Source: G965216255 sp965216255
Lineage (GTDB): Bacteria > Bacteroidota > Rhodothermia > Rhodothermales > Bin80
Assembly (NCBI GenBank): GCA_965216255.1
Contig: OZ244148.1
Coordinates: 3,534,001 to 3,598,000, forward strand
Reading direction: 5' to 3'
Length of the DNA: 64,000 nt
The translations under genes and the position numbers were made by a program. Below are positions 10,181 to 19,902 of this stretch, piece after piece. The notes beneath the pieces were generated by a model that searched no databases, was not told the DNA's origin, and saw only the letters and a list, made by a program, of their open reading frames with translations. The number at the start of each line of letters is the position of its first letter. The stretch's first letter is position 1.

Positions 10181-10924
10181 TCAAGAATTCTGGAGCAGCG
10201 GAACGCCTCGCTGGGCGCGAAGAAAGTCCGTCACAAATGGATCTGCTGGCCGCTCTAGCATTGCGTCCAGCGAGCCATGCTGCACCGTGCGGCCGGCCTT
10301 CAGAAGTACGATGGTGTCCCCAAAATATGCGGCTTCTGCCATGTCGTGGGTAACAAGAATTACGGTCTTCCGTAGCATGCGAAATATGCCGCGCAATTCC
10401 TCCTGCAGCCCATAGCGAATCATCGGATCCAGCGCACCGAGCGGTTCGTCCAAAAGCAGCACGTCCGGATCCAGGAAAAGGGCTCGCATCAGGGAGACCC
10501 GCTGGCGCTCCCCGCCCGAAAGGCAGTTGGGGAAACGTTCAAGCAAAGCCTTGGGCAGTCCCACCAGAGACGCAAGCAAACGCAGCCGCGTCTCTATCCG
10601 CTGGCCTTCCCAATGGAGGTGCCGGGCCATCAGTGTAGCGTTCCTACGGGCACTCATATGTGGAAACAGACCTCCGTCCTGAATTACGTAGCCCATGCGG
10701 TGGCGCAGCAGCCGAATGTTACTATCGTTGAGTGCCTGGCCGCCAAAGTGGATCGTCCCGGTCGTGGGGCTTATCAGTCCGGCCATGAGCCGCAGCATGG
10801 TTGACTTGCCACAGCCGCTGGGACCGATAAGGACAGTTGTTTGCCCACCAACCACGGCCAAGTCCGTCGGATGCAGCGCTATACTTCCTGCGTACTTCTT
10901 GCTAACGCCCTGTAGGTGAATCAT
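10181..10924 (-). CDS. Quaternary-amine ABC transporter ATPase
   Basis: The 247-residue ABC ATPase has Walker A (GPSGCGKST, about residues 34-42), a Q-loop, the signature LSGGERQR (about 138) and Walker B LLLDEPLGALD (about 158), followed by the H-loop LVTHDM. It hydrolyses ATP to drive the fused permease/binding protein encoded just downstream. No C-terminal CBS domains are present, unlike OpuCA or ProV, so regulation by ionic strength through CBS is not expected. Confidence 0.92.
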   Translation of the reverse strand: MIHLQGVSKKYAGSIALHPTDLAVVGGQTTVLIGPSGCGKSTMLRLMAGLISPTTGTIHFGGQALNDSNIRLLRHRMGYVIQDGGLFPHMSARRNATLMARHLHWEGQRIETRLRLLASLVGLPKALLERFPNCLSGGERQRVSLMRALFLDPDVLLLDEPLGALDPMIRYGLQEELRGIFRMLRKTVILVTHDMAEAAYFGDTIVLLKAGRTVQHGSLDAMLERPADPFVTDFLRAQRGVPLLQNS

Positions 10925-11623
10925 GCAGCGCGACGCTTATGCCTCGGATTCCACACCGGAAAGGCCCGGCCGATGCGGACTACGTTAGTGCCCGCAAATG
11001 GTTGCCGATACTTCGATGTTTGGCCACCGCGTGGTTGGTAGGGCCTGCAGCGGGGATCCGTCCCGGACTACGATGCTGCTTGCTGCCTAACTGGTCAAGA
11101 ACCGGTATTCCGCCCCGCCATGCCATGGATGTCCCGTCCTTCGATGTACGCCGATCGGCGGCTCCGCATCACTTTCCTAGGACGGCCATCGCCGCGGTTA
11201 CACACACGAGCAGGCGTCAGACCCCGCCGGCAGCGCTCCTATCACACTGAGCCGGCCCGTTCACGTTCGATGGTCGCTCTCTACCGGGTAAGCAGCGGCA
11301 ACGCCTTGTGAAGAGCTGCACGCAAGACCACGGCGGTGTGAAGATTGTTGCTAGCTCGCAACTGCCAATCGCTGCAGTGGAGGTGTCTTGGCGCTCTGTT
11401 GCCCGTTTGCACCGTAATCGCTCTCGCAGCCCACGGAGTTGGCGGTTGAGTGCGGGCGCAATGCGCAGGCCCTTTGCGCAGTTGCCGGGACCCCCAAGCC
11501 CGCCGCCGCTGCCCGCAACAGGGTGGCCTGCGCATGTGCGCCAGGCAGGCCTATTCTGTCCAATTCTTGGCAAGTAACCAGAGCCGGATCTGTGGCAAAG
11601 GCAAAGGCCACTAGGGTTGGCCT
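10925..11623. other. 700 bp without a supported gene
   Basis: Only overlapping short open frames in all directions. One minus-strand frame (11351-11611) carries GAHAQATLLRAAAAGLG, faintly like the nitroreductase/SagB helix, but without flanking support. It may contain the promoter of the ABC operon next to 10924. Confidence 0.35.
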
Positions 11624-13051
11624 CTACCGTCGGCGGTCCGGATGTCTTTCCCATTCGCCGCGTCGGGCTTCATCGAAGTCCGGATTCGCGACGGGCATCG
11701 ATGCGCCTACCTGGGCGCGCCATTCGGCAAGCTGACGCTGCATCATGGCCGACAATTCCGGGAGGTCATCCGCGAGGTTACGGGTCTCGCCGATATCCTC
11801 GCTAAGGTTATATAGTTCGGTGTGCCCGTCGTCAAAGAATTCTATCAACTTGAAATCGCCCTGCCGGATGGCACCCGCCGGTACGGAATGGTGGTAGTGC
11901 GGATAGTGGAAGAAGAGGGCGCGTTCCGCATCCGGCACTGCACCACGTAGCACCGGCTCAAGGCTGGTCCCATCGAACGCCTGATCGGTCGGCATGGTGC
12001 CGCCCGCCAGGTCAACAAACGTTGGAAATAAATCGACACTTGTGGCCAGCGCGCCAGAGGTGGTGCCCCCGGCAACGACGCCTGGCCAGCGGACCACCAG
12101 GGGTTCGCGGATGCCGCCCTCGTAGAGGCTACCTTTCTCGTCGCGCAGGGGCGCGTTCGTGGTGACAATGACGCCGTCGGCCTGATCGAAGCGCTCGTAA
12201 AGTCCACCATTGTCAGAATAGAAGACGACCACGGTGTTCTCCGACATACCCAGTTCATCGATCTTGTCCAGCACGCGGCCCACGCTCAGGTCAACGTGCT
12301 CGATCATGGCGGCATAGATGGGGTTGTTGATTCCTTCCGCCGGCTTTTCCTTCTCCGTGTATTTTTCGATCAGGGCTTGCCGGGCCTCGAGCGGGATGTG
12401 GACGGCAAAGTGGGCAAGGGTAAGGAAAAAGGGCCGGTCCCGGTGGTCTTCGATGAATGCTAGCCCACGCTCGGTTATAACTTCGGTGAGATAGTCTTCC
12501 GGAGCGACGTCCTGAGCCGGGAAAAGCTTCTGTGCAAGTTCAAAATGACCCCATCCCGCGTGGTAGAAATGCTCATCGTATCCCTGCTCGGCCGGCGTGA
12601 TGTCTGGATTACCGAGATGCCATTTGCCGAAGTAGCCGGTCGCATAACCCTGCGCCCGCAGGGCCTCGCCTACCGTAGTGATTTCGGAGGGCAGGAACTG
12701 CGTCCGGTTAATGGGCACCGTTAGCCGCTCGAAGGGCCGCCAGTGCCCCTTTATGAAGTCGGTAATACCCAGGCGCGCCGGATACTGGCCGGACTGGATA
12801 CTCGCGCGTGTGGGCGAGCAAACCGGGGCCGCCGCGTAGGCATTGACAAACCGGAGTCCCTCTGCCGCCAGCCGGTCGATATTGGGTGTTTCATGAAAGG
12901 TGTGGCCGTAGGCAGGCAAATCGGCCCACCCCAGGTCGTCGATGAGGACAAATACGATGTTGGGCGGTGCGGTCGATTCGCCGTCCTCGGTTGGGCCGCA
13001 GCCGACGGCGGAGGTAATGAGCACCGCCGCCAGGATGAGCTTCGTATTCAT
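11624..13051 (-). CDS. Sulfatase (arylsulfatase A-like) lipoprotein
   Basis: A formylglycine-dependent sulfatase of 475 residues. IVFVLIDDLGWADL supplies the two metal-binding Asp, PVCSPTRASIQSGQY contains the C-x-P-x-R signature whose Cys becomes formylglycine, GKWHLG is the second signature and VFYSDNGG supplies further ligands. The ATG at 13051 gives MNTKLILAAVLITSAVGC, a lipoprotein-like signal with Cys18. A longer TTG start at 13063 is possible. It desulfates an unknown sulfate ester outside the cytoplasm. No maturase or second sulfatase lies nearby in the window. Confidence 0.92.
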   Translation of the reverse strand: MNTKLILAAVLITSAVGCGPTEDGESTAPPNIVFVLIDDLGWADLPAYGHTFHETPNIDRLAAEGLRFVNAYAAAPVCSPTRASIQSGQYPARLGITDFIKGHWRPFERLTVPINRTQFLPSEITTVGEALRAQGYATGYFGKWHLGNPDITPAEQGYDEHFYHAGWGHFELAQKLFPAQDVAPEDYLTEVITERGLAFIEDHRDRPFFLTLAHFAVHIPLEARQALIEKYTEKEKPAEGINNPIYAAMIEHVDLSVGRVLDKIDELGMSENTVVVFYSDNGGLYERFDQADGVIVTTNAPLRDEKGSLYEGGIREPLVVRWPGVVAGGTTSGALATSVDLFPTFVDLAGGTMPTDQAFDGTSLEPVLRGAVPDAERALFFHYPHYHHSVPAGAIRQGDFKLIEFFDDGHTELYNLSEDIGETRNLADDLPELSAMMQRQLAEWRAQVGASMPVANPDFDEARRGEWERHPDRRR

Positions 13052-13568
13052 TTGGAGAAACAAATGGAATTAGGATGGTAAGTGAGCTTCGGGGAAGGAC
13101 CATGCAGGATGATTCTCCGTTTCCGCGTGGCTGCTCCGCGCGGGCAGACCTGCTCATGCCCATGCGGAAAACGGGTCTGAATGAGCATGCTCCGATGCCA
13201 TGCATGTGCCTGCTCGATCAGACGGAACGTCGCCCCGGATTCTACTCCGGGTTGCTGGTGCAACAACGCGCCGCCCTCGCCCCCGGATCCGAGCGCGAGG
13301 GCGGCAAGAAAGCACGAGGCGCAAGGGCGGCGTCCGACAGCTTGCACAGCGCATAGCTCGGCGGTACTGAGGATGCACACCGTAGGCTTCCAATACCCGC
13401 TACGATTGGCAAGAAGGCCCGTTCGGCGCCCGGTTGATACCTTGGTGCAGCCGGAGAGGTACCGGCGCATGCGGGCGTCTTCGGCACGCAACGGAATAGC
13501 AGCGTCTTGGCGGCGTTCCCTTACGGGGTCCAAAGTGCCTGGCGTGCTCGACCGGAGTTCTTCTCTCC
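13052..13568. other. 500 bp without a supported gene
   Basis: Upstream of the sulfatase and up to the minisatellite. Open frames exist on both strands but show no motif or composition that supports coding. The sulfatase promoter should lie next to 13051. Confidence 0.35.
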
Positions 13569-14020
13569 GGCACGCAACCATCACTGGCACGCAACCATCA
13601 CTGGCACGCAACCATCACCGGCACGCAACCATCACCGGCACGCAACCATCACTGGCACGCAACCATCACTGGCACGCAACCATCACTGGCACGCAACCAT
13701 CACTGGCACGCAACCATCACTGGCACGCAACCATCACTGGCACGCAACCATCACTGGCACGCAACCATCACTGGCACGCAACCATCACTGGCACGCAACC
13801 ATCACCGGCACGCAACCATCACCGGCACGCAACCATCACCGGCACGCAACCATCACCGGCACGCAACCATCACCGGCACGCAACCATCACCGGCACGCAA
13901 CCATCACCGGCACGCAACCATCACCGGCACGCAACCATCACCGGCACGCAACCATCACCGGCACAAGGCAACCATCACCGGCACAAGGCAACCATCACCG
14001 GCACAAGGCAACAATGCCCC
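13569..14020. repeat. 17-bp minisatellite (23 copies) passing into a 20-bp variant
   Basis: Twenty-three head-to-tail copies of the 17-mer ggcacgcaaccatcacT/C run from 13569 to 13959, then two full and one partial copy of a 20-mer ggcacaaggcaaccatcacc to about 14020. The T-ending variant dominates the left half and the C-ending variant the right half, showing local homogenisation. Because 17 is not a multiple of 3 and the unit has no stop, every plus-strand frame through it is open and encodes a 17-residue repeat, which makes long spurious ORFs. Confidence 0.95.
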
Positions 14021-14055
14021 TGCGGGCGCTCGTAATACCGGGGGCATCCCGGATG

Positions 14056-14128
<73 letters not shown>

Positions 14129-14303
14129 TCTTCTGGCGTGCAACCAATTCCCACGCTTATTTCATGCGCTTGTTCCTGTTCCGTACGTGCAGCGTTAGTA
14201 AATTTCCTTGTGACATTCTTCCTTTTGGATCGTAGTGGCAGTTTGTTTCCTGCTGCACTATACGCCGTACATGGTCCACTACCAACGATATTCACTCTGG
14301 GGG

Positions 14304-16781
14304 ATGAGTTCCTCTCGCGTGCACCGGCCCGTGCACGTTTTCAAGTTCGGAGGCACGTCGGTACAGACCGCCGAACGTATTCGCAGCGTAGTGGAGCTGG
14401 TCGGCACGAGCAAGGGAGACTTTCTCCGGATTGTAGTGGTCAGCGCACTTGGCGGCGTGACGGATTCTCTCATTCGCGCTATTGCCGAGGCGCTAGATAA
14501 AACGGGCGACCATGAGGCCCTTGTGAGCGCCATGCGCGAGCGCCATGTACAGATAGCCGACGCGGTGGCTACCAGCCATGACCGAGCAAACCTGCAACAG
14601 ACGCTCGATGCCTGCTGGCGCGAGCTAAAGGATCTGCTGGAAGGCGTCGGACTGCTTGGCGAGTGCACGCCGCGTACCAGGGACGCCATACTGAGTATAG
14701 GTGAGCGTGCCTGCGCGCCCATGGTGACTTGCGCCTTCAAAGCTGCCGGAGAAGATGCGACTGCGATTGATGCTCGGCGCATGATCCAAACCGACGCGGC
14801 TTTTGGCGAGGCCAACGTGCAGTTCGACGAATCTACGCGCCTGATTGCGGCGGCTCTGGGCAGCTTTCCTCCGCACCGCGTCGCTGTAGTAACAGGATTT
14901 ATTGCCGCCTCGGAAGATGGCCAGACCACCACCCTTGGGCGTTCCGGCAGCGATTACACGGCTACCGTCATAGGACGCGCCCTGCGCGCGGAGCGCGTCG
15001 AGATCTGGACGGATGTCGATGGGGTACTCTCCGCCGATCCGCGCGACGTTCCCGAAGCATTTACCCTGTCGCGGCTTAGCTACACGGAAGCTGCAGAAAT
15101 GGCCTACTTTGGCGCCCGCGTGCTGCATCCGCGGACCATGCGTCCCGTGCAGGAGCAGGGCATCCCGCTATTGATAAAGAATTCGCTCAACCCCAGTGCC
15201 CCGGGCACGCTGATCTCTTCCGAGTCCCATGCCGTTGACCTGCGCGTAAAGGCCATCTCGACTATACGGGATGTGGCCGTAGTGATGCTGGAAGGAAGTG
15301 GGATGTTGGGAGTGCCCGGCATAGCCGCGCGCGTCTTCACCACGCTGGCGGAGGCTGGCATCAACGTGCTCATGATCGCACAGGCCTCGAGTGAGCACAG
15401 CATTTGCCTCGCAGTACGCGAGGTCGACGCGGATCCTGCCGTGGAGGCGCTGCGTGGCGCCTTCAGCGCGGAGCTGGGGCGGGGCGATGTGAACAACATA
15501 TTTTCGGTGCCCCGGTGCGCCGTTGTGTCCGCCGTGGGCGACCGGATGCGTCACCACCCGGGTCTTGCCGGACGCATGTTTGCCACGCTGGGTCGAAGCC
15601 GCGTTAACGTGCTTTCCATTGCTCAGGGTGCCGCGGAGACCAACATTTCGGCGGTGGTGCGTGATTCCGAAGTACGTCGGGCCGTGCGGGCGCTGCACGA
15701 AGCCTTTCCGCTTGCACGGCTTCGCGCTCACGTATGCCTGGTCGGAACAGGACGCGTAGGGTCGCGCCTGGTGGAGATAATAGCAGAGCAGTACGAGGGG
15801 CTGCTCCATAGCGTGCGGCTGAATCTGAGTCTGGTGGGGCTGGCCAATTCGCGGAAGATGCTATGGAACGCTGACGGCATTTCCTTTGATACCGCCCTGG
15901 CCGAGTTGGAGCACGGCATGCCGGCGAGCACGGACTGGTTGTTCGAGCAGGTGGGGGCGAGTCGGCTGGAGCGCCTAATCCTGGTGGATGCCACGGCTTC
16001 AAACGAAGTGGCCTCGAAGTATCCGGAATTCCTTGATTTGGGTATCGGCATCGTGACGGCCAATAAGCTCGCCAACACGCATGACATGCCGTCCTTTCGG
16101 CGCTTGCAGCAGGCTACGCGGCAGCGCGAAGTGGTCTACCGGTATGAGACAACAGTAGGGGCCGGCTTACCGGTCCTGTCCACCCTCAGAGACCTCATTC
16201 GCTCCGGAGACCGCCCCCATCTCATCGAGGGCATCCTTTCTGGCACGCTCGCCTACGTCTTCAATAACCTTGAGGCCGGGGAGCCGTTTTCCCAAGTCAT
16301 ACGTAAGGCACACACGCTCGGATATACCGAGCCTGATCCGCGCGAGGACCTCATCGGAGAAGACGTAGCGCGAAAGCTGCTCATACTAGCACGTGAGATG
16401 GGACTCGAAGTGGAGCGGAGCGATATTGAAGTCGAACCGGTGGTTCCCCTAGATTTCCCGCCGATTACGTCCAACGCCCAATTTGCAGCGTTGGAAGTCC
16501 TGGATGCCCGGTGGAAAAGCCGGGTGGATAGCGCTGCGGCTGCGGGCAGGCGCCTCCGGTACGTGGGGAGCATTGACGGTACCCGCCTGCGTGTGGGCGT
16601 ACGGGAGGTAGAAGAGGACTCTTCACTGGCCCGCCTCAGACCCAGGGAAAACGTCATATCCTTCCATACGGCCCGTTATCACGACATGCCGCTGGTGGTC
16701 CGCGGACCGGGCGCGGGTCCGGCCGTTACCGCAGCCGGCATCATTGCGGATCTCATCAAGGCTGCGGAGCTCATGCCTTAG
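14304..16781 (+). CDS. thrA: Bifunctional aspartokinase / homoserine dehydrogenase
   Basis: About 825 residues. The N-terminal kinase domain opens with KFGGTSVQ and has the GRSGSDYTA and WTDVDGV substrate/nucleotide motifs. The middle carries two ACT regulatory domains (MLGVPGIAARVF, AGRMFATLGRSRVNVLSI). The C-terminal dehydrogenase has the Rossmann VCLVGTGRVGS and the family motif GILSGTLAYVFNNL. It phosphorylates aspartate and reduces aspartate semialdehyde to homoserine, feeding threonine, methionine and lysine synthesis; ACT domains normally give feedback control. The ATG at 14304 starts close to the KFGGTS motif; upstream ATGs in the frame (14235, 14271) would add residues with no family counterpart. 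dapB follows after 19 bp. Confidence 0.95.
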   Translation: MSSSRVHRPVHVFKFGGTSVQTAERIRSVVELVGTSKGDFLRIVVVSALGGVTDSLIRAIAEALDKTGDHEALVSAMRERHVQIADAVATSHDRANLQQTLDACWRELKDLLEGVGLLGECTPRTRDAILSIGERACAPMVTCAFKAAGEDATAIDARRMIQTDAAFGEANVQFDESTRLIAAALGSFPPHRVAVVTGFIAASEDGQTTTLGRSGSDYTATVIGRALRAERVEIWTDVDGVLSADPRDVPEAFTLSRLSYTEAAEMAYFGARVLHPRTMRPVQEQGIPLLIKNSLNPSAPGTLISSESHAVDLRVKAISTIRDVAVVMLEGSGMLGVPGIAARVFTTLAEAGINVLMIAQASSEHSICLAVREVDADPAVEALRGAFSAELGRGDVNNIFSVPRCAVVSAVGDRMRHHPGLAGRMFATLGRSRVNVLSIAQGAAETNISAVVRDSEVRRAVRALHEAFPLARLRAHVCLVGTGRVGSRLVEIIAEQYEGLLHSVRLNLSLVGLANSRKMLWNADGISFDTALAELEHGMPASTDWLFEQVGASRLERLILVDATASNEVASKYPEFLDLGIGIVTANKLANTHDMPSFRRLQQATRQREVVYRYETTVGAGLPVLSTLRDLIRSGDRPHLIEGILSGTLAYVFNNLEAGEPFSQVIRKAHTLGYTEPDPREDLIGEDVARKLLILAREMGLEVERSDIEVEPVVPLDFPPITSNAQFAALEVLDARWKSRVDSAAAAGRRLRYVGSIDGTRLRVGVREVEEDSSLARLRPRENVISFHTARYHDMPLVVRGPGAGPAVTAAGIIADLIKAAELMP

Positions 16782-16800
16782 GGATGCGCCGCGATTTAGC

Positions 16801-17553
16801 ATGAAGATAGCCATCGTAGGCACAGGGCGAATGGGTAGCGCCGTAGAGGCGCTGGCTCCAGGGCGCGGACACTGCGTGGTAGCCCGGTTTAACAGCGGCC
16901 GGACCCTTGCCGGCGTTACCGGACTCGAAGAGCTCTCGGGCGCCGACGTAGCGATCGATTTTTCGCAGCCGGCCGTGGTGCTGGAGCATCTGAAGCGGTA
17001 TGCACGCTGGAGGCTGCCGGCGGTTGTAGGTACTACAGGGTGGTATGGTGCGCTCCCGGAGGTTGCCGCGTGGGTTGCCGAAAACAGGGCCGCGCTGCTG
17101 TATGCACCCAATTTCTCGCTGGGTATCCAGATTATGCTGCAGGCGCTCCGAACCGCTGGGGCTCTCCTTGACCGGCTTGCTGATTATGATATGGCTGTCC
17201 ACGAAACACATCATGCAGGCAAAATTGACCGGCCCAGCGGGACCGCGCTACTGTTCGCGAAGACTTTGCTTGGCAGTGTGTCACGAAAGACGCAGATTTC
17301 CGTAGAAGGGGCCCATGCGCTGGAAGTAACATCCACAAGAATCGGGGCGGTGGTAGGGGAGCATACGGTCAGGATGGAGAGCCCTGCCGACTGCATCATC
17401 TTTACGCATCAATCCAAGAGCCGTGAAGGGTTCGCACTGGGGGCATTGAGGGCAGCCGAGTGGTTGCAGGGGCGCTCAGGCCTGTTCACTTTCGAGCATG
17501 TTCTTATGGATTGGCTGCGCGAAGAGCAACACACGGGACCAACATCGCCATGA
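16801..17553 (+). CDS. dapB: 4-hydroxy-tetrahydrodipicolinate reductase
   Basis: 250 residues. MKIAIVGTGRMGSAV is the dinucleotide-binding loop, VGTTGW and APNFSLG lie around the cofactor and active site, and ETHHAGKIDRPSGTA is the catalytic His-His-Lys and substrate phosphate-like site. It reduces hydroxytetrahydrodipicolinate in the diaminopimelate/lysine pathway. The ATG at 16801 directly precedes the Rossmann motif; the longer open frame upstream overlaps the thrA end. Its stop overlaps the dapA start, so translation is coupled. Confidence 0.95.
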   Translation: MKIAIVGTGRMGSAVEALAPGRGHCVVARFNSGRTLAGVTGLEELSGADVAIDFSQPAVVLEHLKRYARWRLPAVVGTTGWYGALPEVAAWVAENRAALLYAPNFSLGIQIMLQALRTAGALLDRLADYDMAVHETHHAGKIDRPSGTALLFAKTLLGSVSRKTQISVEGAHALEVTSTRIGAVVGEHTVRMESPADCIIFTHQSKSREGFALGALRAAEWLQGRSGLFTFEHVLMDWLREEQHTGPTSP

Positions 17554-18437
17554 TTTATAGGGGAACTGCGCCGGCGCTGGTTACGCCGTTCACCGCGGAA
17601 GGAAGGGTGGATGAGCGGGCACTTTGCCGGTTAATCGATCGCCAGATCGCTAGTAGCGCCGACGCCGTCATCGTGCTGGGGACGACGGGGGAAAATGCTA
17701 CGGTCTGGCCTGAAGAGCGTGAGCGGCTCGTGGAGAAGGCCATTGCACACGTGAACGGCCGTATTCCGGTGGTGGTCGGCACCGGCAACAATTCTACGGC
17801 AGAGAGTATTGTCTTTTCAAAGCAGGCCGCATTAGCCGGTGCGGACGCGCTGCTGATCGTGGCACCGTACTACAATAAGCCCACGCAGGCCGGGTTTGCG
17901 GCGCACGTGGCTGCCATCGCGGACGCGGTGGATTGTCCCATCATCTTATACAATGTGCCGGGCCGCACGAGCCTCAACGTGACGGCGGAGACCACGCTGC
18001 GCATCGCGGAGGCTGTGCCTCAGGTCGTGGGTATGAAGGAAGCCTCTGGAGACCTGGGGCAGATCACCGATATTCTGGCGCACCGGCCGGAACGCCTAGC
18101 CTTATATGCCGGTGATGACGAGATGGCACTTCCGCTCCTTGTTCTTGGAGCCGATGGCGTGATTTCCGTGCTCAGCAATGTGCTGCCGCGTACCATGGGA
18201 CGGCTCATCGCCGCGGGGCTAGCCGGAGACTATGCCGCGGCACGAAACCTTCACTTTCGGCTAGCGCCCGCCATGCGGGCCTGCTTCCTCGAGACGAATC
18301 CCATTCCGGTGAAGGCCATGCTGGCGCACATGAGCCTAATCGGTCCCGCATTGCGCCTGCCGCTGGTTCCCATGACCGAAGCTGGCCACGCCCGCATGAT
18401 GGCGGCATTTGATGGCTTGCTCGAGTTGGAGGCGTAG
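17550..18437 (+). CDS. dapA: 4-hydroxy-tetrahydrodipicolinate synthase
   Basis: 295 residues, a class I aldolase TIM barrel. ALVTPF, GTTGENATV (pyruvate site), YNVPGRTS (catalytic Tyr) and GMKEASGDL (Schiff-base Lys) are all present. It condenses pyruvate with aspartate semialdehyde, the first committed step to lysine. The ATG at 17550 overlaps the dapB stop in an ATGA arrangement. With thrA and dapB upstream it forms an aspartate-pathway operon. Confidence 0.96.
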   Translation: MIYRGTAPALVTPFTAEGRVDERALCRLIDRQIASSADAVIVLGTTGENATVWPEERERLVEKAIAHVNGRIPVVVGTGNNSTAESIVFSKQAALAGADALLIVAPYYNKPTQAGFAAHVAAIADAVDCPIILYNVPGRTSLNVTAETTLRIAEAVPQVVGMKEASGDLGQITDILAHRPERLALYAGDDEMALPLLVLGADGVISVLSNVLPRTMGRLIAAGLAGDYAAARNLHFRLAPAMRACFLETNPIPVKAMLAHMSLIGPALRLPLVPMTEAGHARMMAAFDGLLELEA

Positions 18438-18443
18438 AGCGCC

Positions 18444-18817
18444 GTGGCCGAGGTTGAAATCGTCAGTCTCGCCGAGGCACTTAGGCATGTCACGGACTAC
18501 TGGAGCCCGCAAGTGGTTGCCGAATTGGGTGACTTGCAGGTCTAGGTGGCGAGGGTGGAGGGCGAATTCGTCTGGCATGCCAGAACGAGAGTGAGATATT
18601 CCTTGTGCTTAAGGGCCGCCTGATCATCCGAACGCACTCACGCCATTACACACTGCATCCGGGAGACTGCATCGTCATTCCAAGGGGCGTGGAGCACAAA
18701 CCGGTTGCCGCCACGGAAGCGCACATCCTGCTGCTCGAGCCACGGACCACGTGGCGGATGGCGCGTTGCAGGACTAGAAGTCCGAAACAGCCCGGGCCAG
18801 GTCTGGATAATCCGTAA
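18444..18817 (+). pseudogene. Cupin-domain protein, broken
   Basis: A GTG at 18444 opens VAEVEIVSLAEA and WSPQVVAELGD, as in small single-domain cupins, but a TAG at 18543-18545 and a one-base frameshift near 18577 break it. In the shifted frame it continues EIFLVLKGRLIIRTH, LHPGDCIVIPRGVEHKPVA and HILLLEP, the second cupin motif. The intact protein would be about 120 residues with a metal-binding beta barrel; the first-motif histidines (WHxHxxxxE) are damaged. The 3' end overlaps the convergent phosphodiesterase gene. Confidence 0.75.
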
Positions 18818-19649
18818 TAATACCGTCCACCCCCAAGGCATGCAGCCGGACCATGTCGGTAACCGAATTTACTGTCCAGGGAATGAGCCGCATGCCAAGT
18901 GCGTGTACGGCCTGCACCATCGGTTCGTCCACCGCCTGGAAGGAAGGAGAGTAGATATGGGGCGTAAAGCCGAGACGCGCCAGGGCCGAACGCAGGTTCG
19001 TGCCGGGTTCGGTCAGTAGCGCCAGCTGCCAGGCGGCCCCGAGCTGCCGAGCGGCGTCAAGTGAGCGGATGTCAAATGACTGGATCGTTGTGCGGTCCAA
19101 GACATCGGAGGCTGCTACGACACCGTGCACGAGCCGCACGAATACGGGGGGTAGCGGGGTATACACGCTGTCCCACTCCGGGCGCGACTTGATTTCAATA
19201 TTGTAATGCATGGGCTCGGTTTCAAGGCGAGCTACGTGCGTCTCGACGGAATCAATGACGTCCGCCAGGCGGGGCTTCGCCGCAGACATCCTTTCCTGGC
19301 GCGGAAAGTTCGGGTGCCCGCGACTGCCGCAGTCGTAGCGCGCCACGGCCTCATATGTCATGCCGTAAATATTGTGGCTTCTGCCGTGCGTGATGGCGCG
19401 GCCCGTTACGTCGCTGCAGATTGTGTCCGACATCCATGGTTCGTGGGAGACGACGACGGTGGAGTCGGCGGCCACGACTACATCCAGCTCGAGTGTTACT
19501 ACACCCAGATCCACCGCGCGCAGGAACCCGGCGGTTGTGTTCTCGGGGAGGAGGCCCCGGGCGCCGCGGTGTCCCTGGACATCGAAACGCTGGGGCGGCT
19601 GGCCGGCCGTGACCTGCAAGACCAAGACTAAAGAGGCAAATAGCGGCAT
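18774..19649 (-). CDS. Glycerophosphodiester phosphodiesterase, exported
   Basis: About 291 residues. After a hydrophobic signal (MPLFASLVLVLQVTAG) comes VQGHRGARGLLPENT with the catalytic His and the PENT motif, then LELDVVVAAD and VVVSHEP (metal ligands and second His), a central NIEIKSR strand and the C-terminal WTVNSVTDMVRLHALGVDG typical of GDPD enzymes. It hydrolyses deacylated phospholipids to glycerol-3-phosphate and an alcohol in the periplasm. The ATG at 19649 is preferred over the 19694 start because it places the signal peptide at the N-terminus. Confidence 0.92.
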   Translation of the reverse strand: MPLFASLVLVLQVTAGQPPQRFDVQGHRGARGLLPENTTAGFLRAVDLGVVTLELDVVVAADSTVVVSHEPWMSDTICSDVTGRAITHGRSHNIYGMTYEAVARYDCGSRGHPNFPRQERMSAAKPRLADVIDSVETHVARLETEPMHYNIEIKSRPEWDSVYTPLPPVFVRLVHGVVAASDVLDRTTIQSFDIRSLDAARQLGAAWQLALLTEPGTNLRSALARLGFTPHIYSPSFQAVDEPMVQAVHALGMRLIPWTVNSVTDMVRLHALGVDGIITDYPDLARAVSDF

Positions 19650-19902
19650 AGTCGAACGCGGCAGTATACCAAGCTTAACGCCGTCCCAAGCCACAGGATT
19701 CCTCTCCTAATGGCCTCCGCTACGAGGTCATTCCGCGCCAATTGTGCAGGCAATACGAAGAATGACTAAACAATTCAATTACAAAACTTTGGCCATGTCC
19801 TTGATGGCATAAATCCGTCCTGTTTCGTACATTTCCGTCTCGGTATTTAGCTAGGGAACACGCGGTTTCGAGAATCCTTTTTTCTGCCTTCGACTGTATT
19901 CC

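Noticed and set aside
11351..11611. Minus-strand frame with a nitroreductase-like helix
   Set aside because: Only one short segment looks similar, and there is no second motif or supporting frame.
13569..14020. CRISPR array
   Set aside because: The repeat is contiguous, with no spacers between 17-bp units.
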